DNA of 14,836 bases, taken from the NCBI GenBank assembly GCA_046728075.1, contig JBKPDV010000254.1:1-14836 (forward strand). The letters run 5' to 3'. This DNA is from JBKPDV01 sp046728075 (GTDB lineage: Bacteria > Acidobacteriota > Thermoanaerobaculia > UBA5066 > Gp7-AA6). Below are positions 7,863-14,832 of this stretch, piece after piece. Position numbers and translations under genes: made by a program. Within the stretch, counting starts at the first letter, position 1; each line of letters starts with the position of its first letter. Below the pieces are notes generated by a model. It did no database searches. It was given only the letters and a program-made list of their open reading frames with translations, and had not been told where the DNA came from.

Positions 7863-8501
7863 CTAGGAGGCGCGCTGCGCGGTCATCACGATGCGGACGA
7901 GATCGGCCGCGTTCCTCGCACCGAGCTTCTTCATGATGTTGGCGCGGTGATCTTCGATCGTGCGCGGACTGATCCCAAGCGTGCGTCCGGCTTCCTTGTT
8001 GGACGCGCCGGAGGTGAACTGTTCCAGCACCTCGCGTTCCCTGCGCGTCAACGGTTCCCGCCCCGGAAAATGCAGGGCAGCAATGCTGGAGGAGAGCGAG
8101 CTCTGCGCCTGCCGGCGCGCGTAAGCCCCGATCGCCTCGTCCAACCGCGCCACGATCTCGGTTCCACGGAACGGCTTCTCGATGAAATCCAGCGCACCGT
8201 TCTTGATCGCGCTGACCGCCATGGCGATGTCGCCCTGGCCGGAGATCATGAAGATGGGAGCGGGATAATCCTCGCCATGCAATTCTCTCAGAATATCGAG
8301 GCCGGATTTTCCAGGGATATGGACATCCAACAGAATGCATGAGGGCGTGCGGTTTCTCGCTACCGCCAGCAACGCGGCGCCATCCGCAAAACAAATCACT
8401 TCATAACCACCCGCGGACAACACCATCGAAAGGGTATCGCGCACAGCAGGATCGTCATCGACAACAAATATTTCGCCACGGGAAGCAGGTTTTTCGACCA
8501 T
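7863..8501 (-). CDS. FixJ-family response regulator (receiver + LuxR-type HTH)
   Basis: A 212-residue transcription regulator. The N-terminal receiver (about 9-125) has D15-D16, phosphoacceptor D59 (ILLDVHIPGKSG), S87 and K109 (FIEKPF). After a linker, a LuxR/GerE helix-turn-helix (about 149-205) carries LTRREREVLEQFTSGASNKE and ISPRTIEDHRANIMKKLG. This architecture is that of FixJ/TtrR/NarL-like regulators, which bind DNA as dimers when phosphorylated. The frame is open further upstream to 8612, but the ATG at 8501 starts just before the receiver and fits family length; its ribosome binding site is weak (GGGA 9 nt before the ATG). No dedicated kinase is adjacent; the hybrid kinase at 3680-7270 is a candidate donor, by proximity only. 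It is transcribed divergently from the small ORF at 8683, and an inverted repeat at 8578-8593 lies between them. Confidence 0.9.
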   Translation of the reverse strand: MVEKPASRGEIFVVDDDPAVRDTLSMVLSAGGYEVICFADGAALLAVARNRTPSCILLDVHIPGKSGLDILRELHGEDYPAPIFMISGQGDIAMAVSAIKNGALDFIEKPFRGTEIVARLDEAIGAYARRQAQSSLSSSIAALHFPGREPLTRREREVLEQFTSGASNKEAGRTLGISPRTIEDHRANIMKKLGARNAADLVRIVMTAQRAS

Positions 8502-8577
8502 GTGCCATCGTCCCAAAAAAGTAGAAACATGACGCGCACTCGCCGCACGATATACCGCTTGGCGGAGAATCGACCCA

Positions 8578-8593
8578 CCCGTATTTGTACGGG
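8578..8593. promoter_or_regulatory. Inverted repeat, candidate operator
   Basis: CCCGTA-TTTG-TACGGG is a perfect 6-bp-arm inverted repeat. It sits 76 bp before the FixJ-like start codon on one side and about 90 bp before the small ORF on the other, the right place for a shared operator. LuxR-type HTH dimers bind such symmetric sites, so autoregulation is plausible but unproven. Confidence 0.4.
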
Positions 8594-8682
8594 ACATGGG
8601 CTTAACCCACAAGTAGCGGCGTCCAACCTACGTTGCGGGCGAGAAGAATATCCGATGCAATCTGCAAGCAGACAGTGGCGTC

Positions 8683-9006
8683 TTGGCCCTACCCGAGCAC
8701 CATGGCGACAGCTTCGGTTCGATCGTGTCCGAGCTAGCGGCTCTGCTCGATCATGTCCAGCGCAGCATCAAGGCGATTGAAAGAACCATCGCCCGCGACG
8801 CGTCGTCCGAGAGTTCGGAACATGTCGACGATGTTGTCGTGTTGGACGATGTCACACCCCGCTATGCGAAGGCAAGCGCGGCGCTGAACACCCGCAACGC
8901 CAGCCTCGATGCTGCGCTGCAATTTCTTCTCGACGCCAAGACGTCAGCACTGCTGACCAAATCCGCGCCCAAGCTGGCCGTGCTGTCCGGCCGCAGCCAG
9001 GCCTGA
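8683..9006 (+). CDS. Small uncharacterised protein, TTG start or frameshifted start
   Basis: An open frame of about 107 codons encodes a soluble, probably helical protein. Segments such as FGSIVSELAALLDHVQRSIKA and VVVLDDVTPRYAKASAALN look like a genuine protein, and I have an unverified impression of similar Bradyrhizobium hypothetical proteins. The frame is open from 8617 but contains no ATG; TTG at 8683 is the best in-frame start and its ribosome binding site is poor. An ATG at 8702 reads MATAS in another phase and would join this frame if one base were added near 8711, so a small deletion or sequencing error is possible. A good terminator-like hairpin follows at 9018. No known domain or membrane segment is visible and I assign no function. 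Divergent from the FixJ-like gene. Confidence 0.55.
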   Translation: MALPEHHGDSFGSIVSELAALLDHVQRSIKAIERTIARDASSESSEHVDDVVVLDDVTPRYAKASAALNTRNASLDAALQFLLDAKTSALLTKSAPKLAVLSGRSQA

Positions 9007-9017
9007 TCCGCGGAAAA

Positions 9018-9050
9018 GCATGCCGCCCAGACGGGCGGATGCCGGCTTTT
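9018..9050 (+). terminator. Probable Rho-independent terminator
   Basis: GCAT-(G)-CCGCCC (9018-9028) pairs with GGGCGGATGC (9033-9042) around the loop AGAC, giving a 10-bp GC-rich stem with one bulged G. CGG and then CTTTTCATCTT follow on the plus strand. It starts 12 bp after the stop of the small ORF, supporting that ORF as a transcribed gene. It may also insulate the convergent receiver gene. Confidence 0.6.
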
Positions 9051-9112
9051 CATCTTGCTTAGACAGTATGGTGGCGCGCCGACACGCTCGTCATCCGCGC
9101 CCTTCGCAGGCG

Positions 9113-9610
9113 TCAAGACCGGTGGCGCGCTGTCACGCCGTCGGCCACGACGCCGCCCCATGTGTGGACGACCGGCAAGCCCATCGCGGTCTTGCCGAGG
9201 TTGGCGAGGCAAATCCGTAGGGCGGCGAGGTCGACGGGCTTCGGAAGACTTTGCAGATCGATCCCCAGCGATCTCGCATATGACCGCGCAGCTGAGCGGT
9301 GCGCTGCGTCCATGCCGCTGATCACGATCACGGAACCGGCGAACTTCGCATCGGCGATCGCCTGCACCACTTGAATGCCGTCGCCGTCGCCGAGCATCAG
9401 ATCCAGCGTCACGCAATCGAACCGTCCGCTTCCGAGTTGCGTGAGAGCCTCCGCGCAGGACTGCGCTATCGTGACGGCATGGCCGGCCTGTTTGGCGGCG
9501 ACCGAAATCAGCCTTCGCTGCGCGGCATCGTCGTCGACGACCAGGAGCTGCAGCGCGCGCCGTTCCTTGTCGTGTGGCGCATCGGTCGAAACAGGCAAAC
9601 TGACTGGCAT
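9113..9610 (-). CDS. Single-domain response regulator
   Basis: A 165-residue protein with one receiver (about residues 20-138) and a 25-residue tail of no recognised type. D26-D27 (LLVVDDD), phosphoacceptor D70 (VTLDLMLGDGDG), S98 (VIVISGMD) and K124 (LPKPV) are all present, so phosphorylation should be possible. The frame extends to an ATG at 9655, but the ATG at 9610 has AGGA 6 nt upstream and is preferred. It lies 200 bp downstream of the che operon in the same direction and could receive phosphate from CheA or the hybrid kinase; neither is shown. Lacking a DNA-binding domain, it would act through protein contacts. It is convergent with the small ORF. Confidence 0.85.
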   Translation of the reverse strand: MPVSLPVSTDAPHDKERRALQLLVVDDDAAQRRLISVAAKQAGHAVTIAQSCAEALTQLGSGRFDCVTLDLMLGDGDGIQVVQAIADAKFAGSVIVISGMDAAHRSAARSYARSLGIDLQSLPKPVDLAALRICLANLGKTAMGLPVVHTWGGVVADGVTARHRS

Positions 9611-9767
9611 CGTTGGTCCTGAAGTGCGACGAATGGATCGGTCGATGCGATACATACACCCGCGCCCCTGCGGCCGGGTAAAGTCGACCCTCGAAATCCG
9701 GCGGGTCGCATTCAGGATTTATGCAGCAGGCGTCTGACGAAAATCGGATGGCATGCAGCCCCGTTTT

Positions 9768-9796
9768 CAGTCCTGCCGACGCGGCAAGGCTGACTG
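9768..9796 (-). terminator. Hairpin after the che operon
   Basis: CAGTC (9768-9772) pairs with GACTG (9792-9796), and inside this TGCCG-ACG-CGGCA (9774-9786) is a perfect stem. It lies 14 bp after the pilZ stop. In the operon direction it is followed by AAAACGG rather than a T run, so it is either a Rho-independent terminator of poor quality or a 3'-end stability hairpin. Confidence 0.3.
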
Positions 9797-9810
9797 CGGG
9801 CGCGGCGCGT

Positions 9811-10137
9811 TCAGGCGCTCTTCGCCCCGTCGTGATTGGACGAAGCGGACGGTCTCTTCTTCTTGTTTTTGCCCTTGAGGAACTGGATATCCATTTCGGA
9901 GCCGTTGACCCGCACGAGCTCGCAGCGGCGATAAGCCAGACCGGTCGACGACAGCAGCAGGAAAAATTCTTTCAGGTTGAGCCCCTGGATGGAGCCCTCC
10001 AAGGTGAGGACGGCATCGTTGTCGGAAATCGCGTTGAGCTGGCAATCCCGCCGCCACGTCCCGTCGATCGCCATGATGCAGACGTCGTAGCCGCGGCTGA
10101 ACGTGACGCGATCCGTGCCTTTGTGCTCCTCGGACAT
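9811..10137 (-). CDS. PilZ-domain protein, divergent c-di-GMP motif
   Basis: A 108-residue, single-domain protein of the PilZ type found beside alphaproteobacterial che genes. RVTFSRGYDVCIMAIDGTW and LKEFFLLLSSTGLAYRRCEL are the recognisable parts, with a lysine-rich tail. PilZ proteins normally bind cyclic di-GMP through RxxxR and (D/N)xSxxG. Here the N-terminal arginines are R10 and R15 (spacing RxxxxR), and the second motif reads AISDND (36-41): S38 is kept, but A36 replaces D/N and D41 replaces G. Binding may therefore be weakened or lost. The start lies 3 bp after the cheR stop, so the two are translationally linked; the protein may adjust motility or adhesion output of this pathway. PilZ identity is moderately certain, since the defining motif is degraded. 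Confidence 0.7.
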   Translation of the reverse strand: MSEEHKGTDRVTFSRGYDVCIMAIDGTWRRDCQLNAISDNDAVLTLEGSIQGLNLKEFFLLLSSTGLAYRRCELVRVNGSEMDIQFLKGKNKKKRPSASSNHDGAKSA

Positions 10138-10140
10138 GTC

Positions 10141-11022
10141 TCAAAGCCCTGCGACTGCGGCCGACTTCATCGCAGCCGCGCCCGGAGCGGACGTCCTTCC
10201 AGGCACCACGCTGGGGGCGTTCGGCCGATAAAGACCGCGTCGTTCCGGAAATGGTTTGAAGACGTCGGTCAATCCGACCACGGTCTCGGCCGCTCCGAGC
10301 ACCAGAAAGCCGTCCGGCTCGATCACCTTGGCCAGGCGGTTGAAGATGTTCACCTTGGTCTCCTGGTCGAAATAGATCAGGACGTTGCGGCAGAAGATGA
10401 TGTCGAACTTTCCAAGGCAGGTGAAATCATGCAGCAGGTTGAGCTGCTTGTGCTGCACCATGCCGCGAATGTCGGAGTTGATCTGCCAGAGCTCGCCGGT
10501 CTGCTTGAAATATTTGACCAGCATCTGAATGGGCAGGCCACGCTGGACCTCGAACTGGCTGTAGATGCCGGCCTTCGATTTCTCGATCACCTCCTGCGAC
10601 AGATCGGTCGCAAGAATTTCGACCCGGAAGCCGTTGAGCACAGCACCCGTCTCCTTCAGGCACATCGCCAGCGAATAGGGTTCCTGGCCGGTCGAACCGG
10701 CAGCGCACCAGATCCGGATGCTCTTGCGGTTCGCGCGCGCCCGCAGCATCTCGGGCATGATCGATTCGCGGAAATGATCGAACGGGAGCTTGTCGCGGAA
10801 GAAGAACGTCTCGTTGGTGGTCATGGCTTCGACCACCTGGTTGATGAAGTGCGAGGAACCGCTTCTCATCTTCTGCACGAGTTCGCTGATGCCGGGCAGG
10901 CCCGATTTCCGCGCCAGCGGAAGCAGGCGGCTCTCGATCAGATACTGCTTGTCGGCAGACAGATCGAGACCGGACTGGTCTTTGAGAAACTTCCGCAGGT
11001 ACTCATAATCGGGCAGGGTCAC
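10141..11022 (-). CDS. cheR: CheR, chemoreceptor glutamate methyltransferase
   Basis: The 293-residue protein has the normal CheR length. It transfers methyl groups from S-adenosylmethionine to receptor glutamates to set adaptation. An N-terminal helical subdomain (about 1-75) ends in TTNETFFFRD (68-77). The Rossmann part has the SAM loop CAAGSTGQEPYSLAM (106-120), ATDLSQEVIEKSKAGIYS (138-155) and FDIIFCRNVLIYF (206-218). The tail after about residue 268 is Ala/Ser-rich. The start is GTG at 11022 with AGAGG 6 nt upstream. It follows cheY by 28 bp and precedes pilZ by 3 bp. The expected opposing enzyme CheB is not encoded in the window. Confidence 0.95.
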   Translation of the reverse strand: MTLPDYEYLRKFLKDQSGLDLSADKQYLIESRLLPLARKSGLPGISELVQKMRSGSSHFINQVVEAMTTNETFFFRDKLPFDHFRESIMPEMLRARANRKSIRIWCAAGSTGQEPYSLAMCLKETGAVLNGFRVEILATDLSQEVIEKSKAGIYSQFEVQRGLPIQMLVKYFKQTGELWQINSDIRGMVQHKQLNLLHDFTCLGKFDIIFCRNVLIYFDQETKVNIFNRLAKVIEPDGFLVLGAAETVVGLTDVFKPFPERRGLYRPNAPSVVPGRTSAPGAAAMKSAAVAGL

Positions 11023-11050
11023 GGACGGCCTCTTGCAGGCAAGCTGAAGA

Positions 11051-11440
11051 TCAGACGGTTTCCGGCGAGGTCACCTGGATCAGGCCCACTTCCGCGAATT
11101 TCGCGGAAATGATTTCCTTGTCGAACGGCTTCATGATGTATTCGTTGGCACCGGCCGCGAGCGCGCGCGAGATATGGTCGATGTCGTTTTCGGTGGTGCA
11201 GAACACCACCTTGGGCGCATCGCCGCCGGGCAGGCGGCGCAGATTGCCGAGGAACTCGTAGCCGTCCATGTTCGGCATGTTCCAGTCGAGCAGGACCGCC
11301 TCGGGCATGGCGCTCTTGCAGGCCTCGAGCGCTTTCTCGCCGTCCTCGGCCTCGACGACTTGAAAGTCCATTTCTTCCAGAATGCGGCGCGCGATCTTTC
11401 GGACGACGGTCGAATCGTCGACTACCAGACAAGTTCTCAT
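11051..11440 (-). CDS. cheY: CheY, chemotaxis response regulator
   Basis: A 129-residue receiver with the standard CheY layout: D8-D9 (LVVDDS), phosphoacceptor D52 (VLLDWNMPNMDG), T82, aromatic Y101 and K104 (EYIMKPFD). CheA-P donates phosphate, and the phosphorylated form would bind the flagellar switch or another output. It stands between cheW and cheR in the operon. The start at 11440 has AGGGAG 9 nt upstream. Being the only separate CheY in this cluster makes it the default output regulator, although CheA also carries its own receiver. Confidence 0.93.
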   Translation of the reverse strand: MRTCLVVDDSTVVRKIARRILEEMDFQVVEAEDGEKALEACKSAMPEAVLLDWNMPNMDGYEFLGNLRRLPGGDAPKVVFCTTENDIDHISRALAAGANEYIMKPFDKEIISAKFAEVGLIQVTSPETV

Positions 11441-11482
11441 TTCAAAAGTCTCCCTGGTGGGACATTGCGGTCATGACGTGAG

Positions 11483-11956
11483 TTAAGCGGCAAGAGCGGT
11501 TTTGGCCGCCATTTCGAGGACGCGATCGACATCGAGGACGACCATGAGCTGGCCGTCGAGGCGGTGGACGCCGCCGGCGAGCTTGGCCATGCGGGGATCG
11601 AGGTTGACGGGGTTTTCCTCGCGGCCGTCGTCGGGCAGCCGCAGGACCTCGCCGATCTGGTCGATCAGAAGGCCGTAGGATTCGCCGCGCAGGTCGACGC
11701 CGACCGCCATCGGCGGCTTGCCGTCATCGGCCTTGGGCAGCCCGAGCCGGGCGCGCATGTCGACCACGGTGACGATGCGGCCGCGCAGGTTGAGCACGCC
11801 GGCGATCTCGGCCGACGACAGCGGCACCCGCGTCAGCCGCTCCGGCATGAACACGTCCTGCACCCGCGAGATCGGCAGGCCGAACAACTGGCCGCCGATC
11901 ACGGCGGTGACGTATTCCGACACCTGGCCTTCGCTTGATTGAGTCTTGCTGGTCAT
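11483..11956 (-). CDS. cheW: CheW coupling protein
   Basis: A 157-residue CheW that bridges chemoreceptors and the CheA kinase in the membrane-associated array. The SH3-like double barrel is seen in EYVTAVIGGQLFGLPISRV, the receptor-binding stretch VLNLRGRIVTVVDMRARLGL (about 54-73), YGLLIDQIGEVLRLP and QLMVVLDVDRVL. AGGAG lies 6 nt before the ATG at 11956. It starts 23 bp after the cheA stop and precedes cheY by 42 bp. Confidence 0.95.
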   Translation of the reverse strand: MTSKTQSSEGQVSEYVTAVIGGQLFGLPISRVQDVFMPERLTRVPLSSAEIAGVLNLRGRIVTVVDMRARLGLPKADDGKPPMAVGVDLRGESYGLLIDQIGEVLRLPDDGREENPVNLDPRMAKLAGGVHRLDGQLMVVLDVDRVLEMAAKTALAA

Positions 11957-11979
11957 CGCATGCTCCTAAAGGCCAAATC

Positions 11980-14832
11980 TCAGGCCGCGTGGCTCATCTC
12001 GGCGGTCTGCTCCTTGAGCGCCGCGATCAGGCCGGGACGGTCGAACTTGGCGACGTAATCGTGGAAGCCGGCCTGCCGCCCGCGCTCGATCGCCGCCGGC
12101 GAGATCAGCGAGGACAGCCCGATGATCGGCATCCGGCTCAGATGCTGGTCGGCGCGGATGCTCTCGGCGAACTCGAAGCCGTTCATGTCGGGCATCTCGA
12201 TGTCGGTCAGCACCACGTCGAAGGCCTGCCCCGAGCGCAATGTCGCAAGCCCTTCCTGCGCGTTGGTGGCGAGGCGCACCTTGTAGCCGGCGGCCTTGAG
12301 CACCGGCGCCAGCATGTTGCGGAAGAACGCCGAGTCGTCGACCAGGAGCACCGATTGCGAGCTCTCCGACGGGGTCATCTCCTTGCGGGTGAACCAGTCG
12401 GCGAACGCCATCGGCAGGAAGTGGCCGACGTCGATCACCTCGGTGGCCTGGCCCTTGATCACGGCCGAGCCCAGAATGCCCTCGCGGGAGCCCGCGACCT
12501 CGATGTTGAGCCGTTCCTCGACGATGTCGATGATCTCGTCGACCACAAGCCCCATCGAGCGCTTGTCGTCGGCGAACACCAGGATCGGCTGCGAGCCGGT
12601 GGTCTGGACGTTGACGCCCTCCATCTGCACCAGCGGCATCAACTGGTCGCGGTACTGCACCATGTAGCGGCCGTTTGAGAGCTCGATCTTGTCGGCGGCG
12701 ATCTCTTCCAGGCGGGTGACCAGCGCCAGCGGCACCGCCTTGGGCTGCGCGCTGCCGGCGCGGAACACCAGAAGCGAGGTCAATTGCTCGCCGGAATGGG
12801 CGTGATGGCCGGCGGCCTCGTCGGCGATCTCATGGGAGGCCGCGCCCGAGGCGCCGAGCGCTTTCGCGATGCCGTTGGGATCGATGATCATGATGACGGC
12901 GCCGTCGCCCAGGATGGTGTTGCCGGAGAACATGTCGATGTGGCGCAGCTTGGTCGACATCGGCTTGACCACGATTTCCTCGGTGTGGAACACGCCGTCG
13001 ACCACGATGCCGAAGGTCTGGTTGCCGACCTGGGTCACCACGATGAAGCCGTTCTCGGGATCGGTGGAGGAGCCGTCGTCGATCTTCAACAGCTTCTTCA
13101 GGTGCATCAGCGGCAACAGCTTGTTGCGCAGCCGCAAGACCGCGGTGTCCTTGATGCGCTCGATGCGGTGCTCGGAATTGGCCCGCGCCCGCACCAATTC
13201 GACCACCGACAATTGCGGGATCGCAAACCGGTCGCCGCCGGCTTCCACGATCAGCGCCGAGACGATGGCCAAGGTCAGCGGGATCTTGATGGTGACGCTC
13301 GAGCCCTCGCCGGCCACCGACTTGATGTCGATGGTGCCGCCGATCTGGTCGATATTGGTGCGTACCACGTCCATGCCGACGCCGCGGCCGGACACCGAGG
13401 TGATCTGGGCGGCGGTGGAGAAGCCGGGCGCGAAGATGAACTTGTGGATCTGGGCCTCGGTCATCTTCTCGAGCTCGGCCTCACTGACCAGACCGCTTGC
13501 GACCGCCTTGGCCTTGATCTTCTCGGTGTTGAGCCCGCGGCCGTTGTCGGCGATGCAGATGATGATGTGGCCGCCCTCGTGATAGGCGGACAGCCGGATG
13601 GTGCCCTGCTCCGGCTTGCCGCAGGCGGCGCGCTCGGCCGGGGTCTCCAGGCCGTGATCGGCCGAGTTGCGCACCATGTGGGTGAGCGGGTCCTTGATCA
13701 GGTCGAGCACCTGGCGGTCGAGCTCGGTGTCGGCGCCGTGCATTTCCAGCTCGATCTGCTTGCCGAGTTCGCCCGAGAGGTCGCGCACGATGCGCGGCAG
13801 CTTCTGCCAGGCATTGCCGATCGGCTGCATGCGCGTCTTCATGACGCCTTCCTGCAGCTCGGCGGTGACGTTGGAGAGCCGCTGCAAGGGCACCTTGAAC
13901 TCGGTGTCCTCGTTGCGGCGGGAGATCTCCAAGAGCTGGTTGCGGGTCAAAACCAGCTCCGAGACCATGGTCATCAGATGCTCGAGCGTGTCGACATTGA
14001 CGCGGATCGACTGGTTGGCGACGCGGTCGGATTCCGGCGCGTCGGTGTCTCCGGGCGATTTGGCGGCAGCGGTTTTGGCCGCCGCCTTGACGGCCGCCTT
14101 CTCGGTATTTTTCTCAGCGGTCTTATCCGCCGTCTTGTCGGCCGTCTTATCGACAATCTTGGCCGCGGCCGGCCTGGGCTTCGCCGTTGCCGGCGGCTGC
14201 GCGGCGGCGGGCGCCGGCGCTGGTGCCGGCGCCTGCTCATGGGCCGGCGCGACCTCGATCGGGGTCTCGCGGAACGCGCGCTCCAGTTCGTCCAGCGACA
14301 CTTCGCCCGGACGCAACGGACGCTCCAAGGTCTGCGCAATCAGGGTGCCCTGCGTCGCCGTGGGAGCCGCCTCGGCCGCAGGCGCCTCGACGAGCACAAT
14401 GTCGTCAGCCGGCGCTTCTGCAACAACAGATCCAGCCGATCCCGCCATTTCCGCCATGCCGCGCTCGACCATCGCTTCCAACTCCCCGATCAGATCCTGA
14501 TCATTGCCTTCCGGTTCGGCCTCGGTCGCCTCAAGCTGGCCCAGGATGTCCTTGATGCGGTCGATCGTGGTCAGGATCAGCGTCACCGCCTGACCCGTCA
14601 CCGGCATGCCGTCGCGGAACTTGCCCATCAGCGTCTCGGCCGCATGCGCCAGCGCTTCCAGCCGCGGCAATCCGAGAAAGCCGCAGGTCCCCTTGATGGT
14701 GTGGACCAGGCGGAAGATGTTGTCCAAAATCTTCGCGTTGTTCGGTTCCTGCTCGAACCGCACCAGCTGATTGTCGACGGTGTCGAGGCTCTCGCTCGTC
14801 TCCGTCAAAAATTCCCGCAACAGATCGTCCAT
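11980..14832 (-). CDS. cheA: Hybrid CheA kinase with two CheW-like domains and a C-terminal receiver
   Basis: A 950-residue soluble chemotaxis histidine kinase, longer than E. coli CheA (about 650). P1 phosphotransfer domain: residues 1-105, H44 in RLVHTIKGTCGF. Residues 130-270 are an Ala/Pro/Lys-rich linker with no recognisable P2 domain, broken by a helix-like segment VSLDELERAFRETPIEV (178-194). P3 dimerisation is about 273-345. The P4 kinase has N-box N389 (MVRNSADHGLE), G1 ADNGRGL (428-434) and G2 SGRGVGMDVV (481-490). A CheW-like domain spans about 520-660 and a second about 685-815. The receiver (about 826-945) has D832-D833, phosphoacceptor D877 (LTDIEMPDMNG) and K929. A CheA-CheW-CheY-(CheB)-CheR order with a receiver on CheA resembles the Che1 type of Azospirillum. 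The start at 14832 is 4 bp from the window edge, so its ribosome binding site and promoter are out of view. Confidence 0.94.
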   Translation of the reverse strand: MDDLLREFLTETSESLDTVDNQLVRFEQEPNNAKILDNIFRLVHTIKGTCGFLGLPRLEALAHAAETLMGKFRDGMPVTGQAVTLILTTIDRIKDILGQLEATEAEPEGNDQDLIGELEAMVERGMAEMAGSAGSVVAEAPADDIVLVEAPAAEAAPTATQGTLIAQTLERPLRPGEVSLDELERAFRETPIEVAPAHEQAPAPAPAPAAAQPPATAKPRPAAAKIVDKTADKTADKTAEKNTEKAAVKAAAKTAAAKSPGDTDAPESDRVANQSIRVNVDTLEHLMTMVSELVLTRNQLLEISRRNEDTEFKVPLQRLSNVTAELQEGVMKTRMQPIGNAWQKLPRIVRDLSGELGKQIELEMHGADTELDRQVLDLIKDPLTHMVRNSADHGLETPAERAACGKPEQGTIRLSAYHEGGHIIICIADNGRGLNTEKIKAKAVASGLVSEAELEKMTEAQIHKFIFAPGFSTAAQITSVSGRGVGMDVVRTNIDQIGGTIDIKSVAGEGSSVTIKIPLTLAIVSALIVEAGGDRFAIPQLSVVELVRARANSEHRIERIKDTAVLRLRNKLLPLMHLKKLLKIDDGSSTDPENGFIVVTQVGNQTFGIVVDGVFHTEEIVVKPMSTKLRHIDMFSGNTILGDGAVIMIIDPNGIAKALGASGAASHEIADEAAGHHAHSGEQLTSLLVFRAGSAQPKAVPLALVTRLEEIAADKIELSNGRYMVQYRDQLMPLVQMEGVNVQTTGSQPILVFADDKRSMGLVVDEIIDIVEERLNIEVAGSREGILGSAVIKGQATEVIDVGHFLPMAFADWFTRKEMTPSESSQSVLLVDDSAFFRNMLAPVLKAAGYKVRLATNAQEGLATLRSGQAFDVVLTDIEMPDMNGFEFAESIRADQHLSRMPIIGLSSLISPAAIERGRQAGFHDYVAKFDRPGLIAALKEQTAEMSHAA
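14120..14155 (-). repeat. cheA: 12-bp imperfect tandem repeat inside cheA linker
   Basis: Three adjacent 12-bp units beginning GTCTT (14120-14131, 14132-14143, 14144-14155) encode successive D-K-T-A type units near residues 226-238, followed by degenerate AEKNTEKAA copies. It lies in the flexible P1-P3 linker, where length change would be tolerated. Confidence 0.7.

Noticed and set aside
8502..8612. N-terminal extension of the FixJ-like regulator to an upstream ATG
   Set aside because: It would add 37 residues ahead of the receiver and run through the inverted repeat in the divergent promoter region; family length fits the 8501 start.
11935..14500. Several plus-strand open frames opposite cheA
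   Set aside because: All are antisense to an intact CheA with complete catalytic motifs and show no independent domain.
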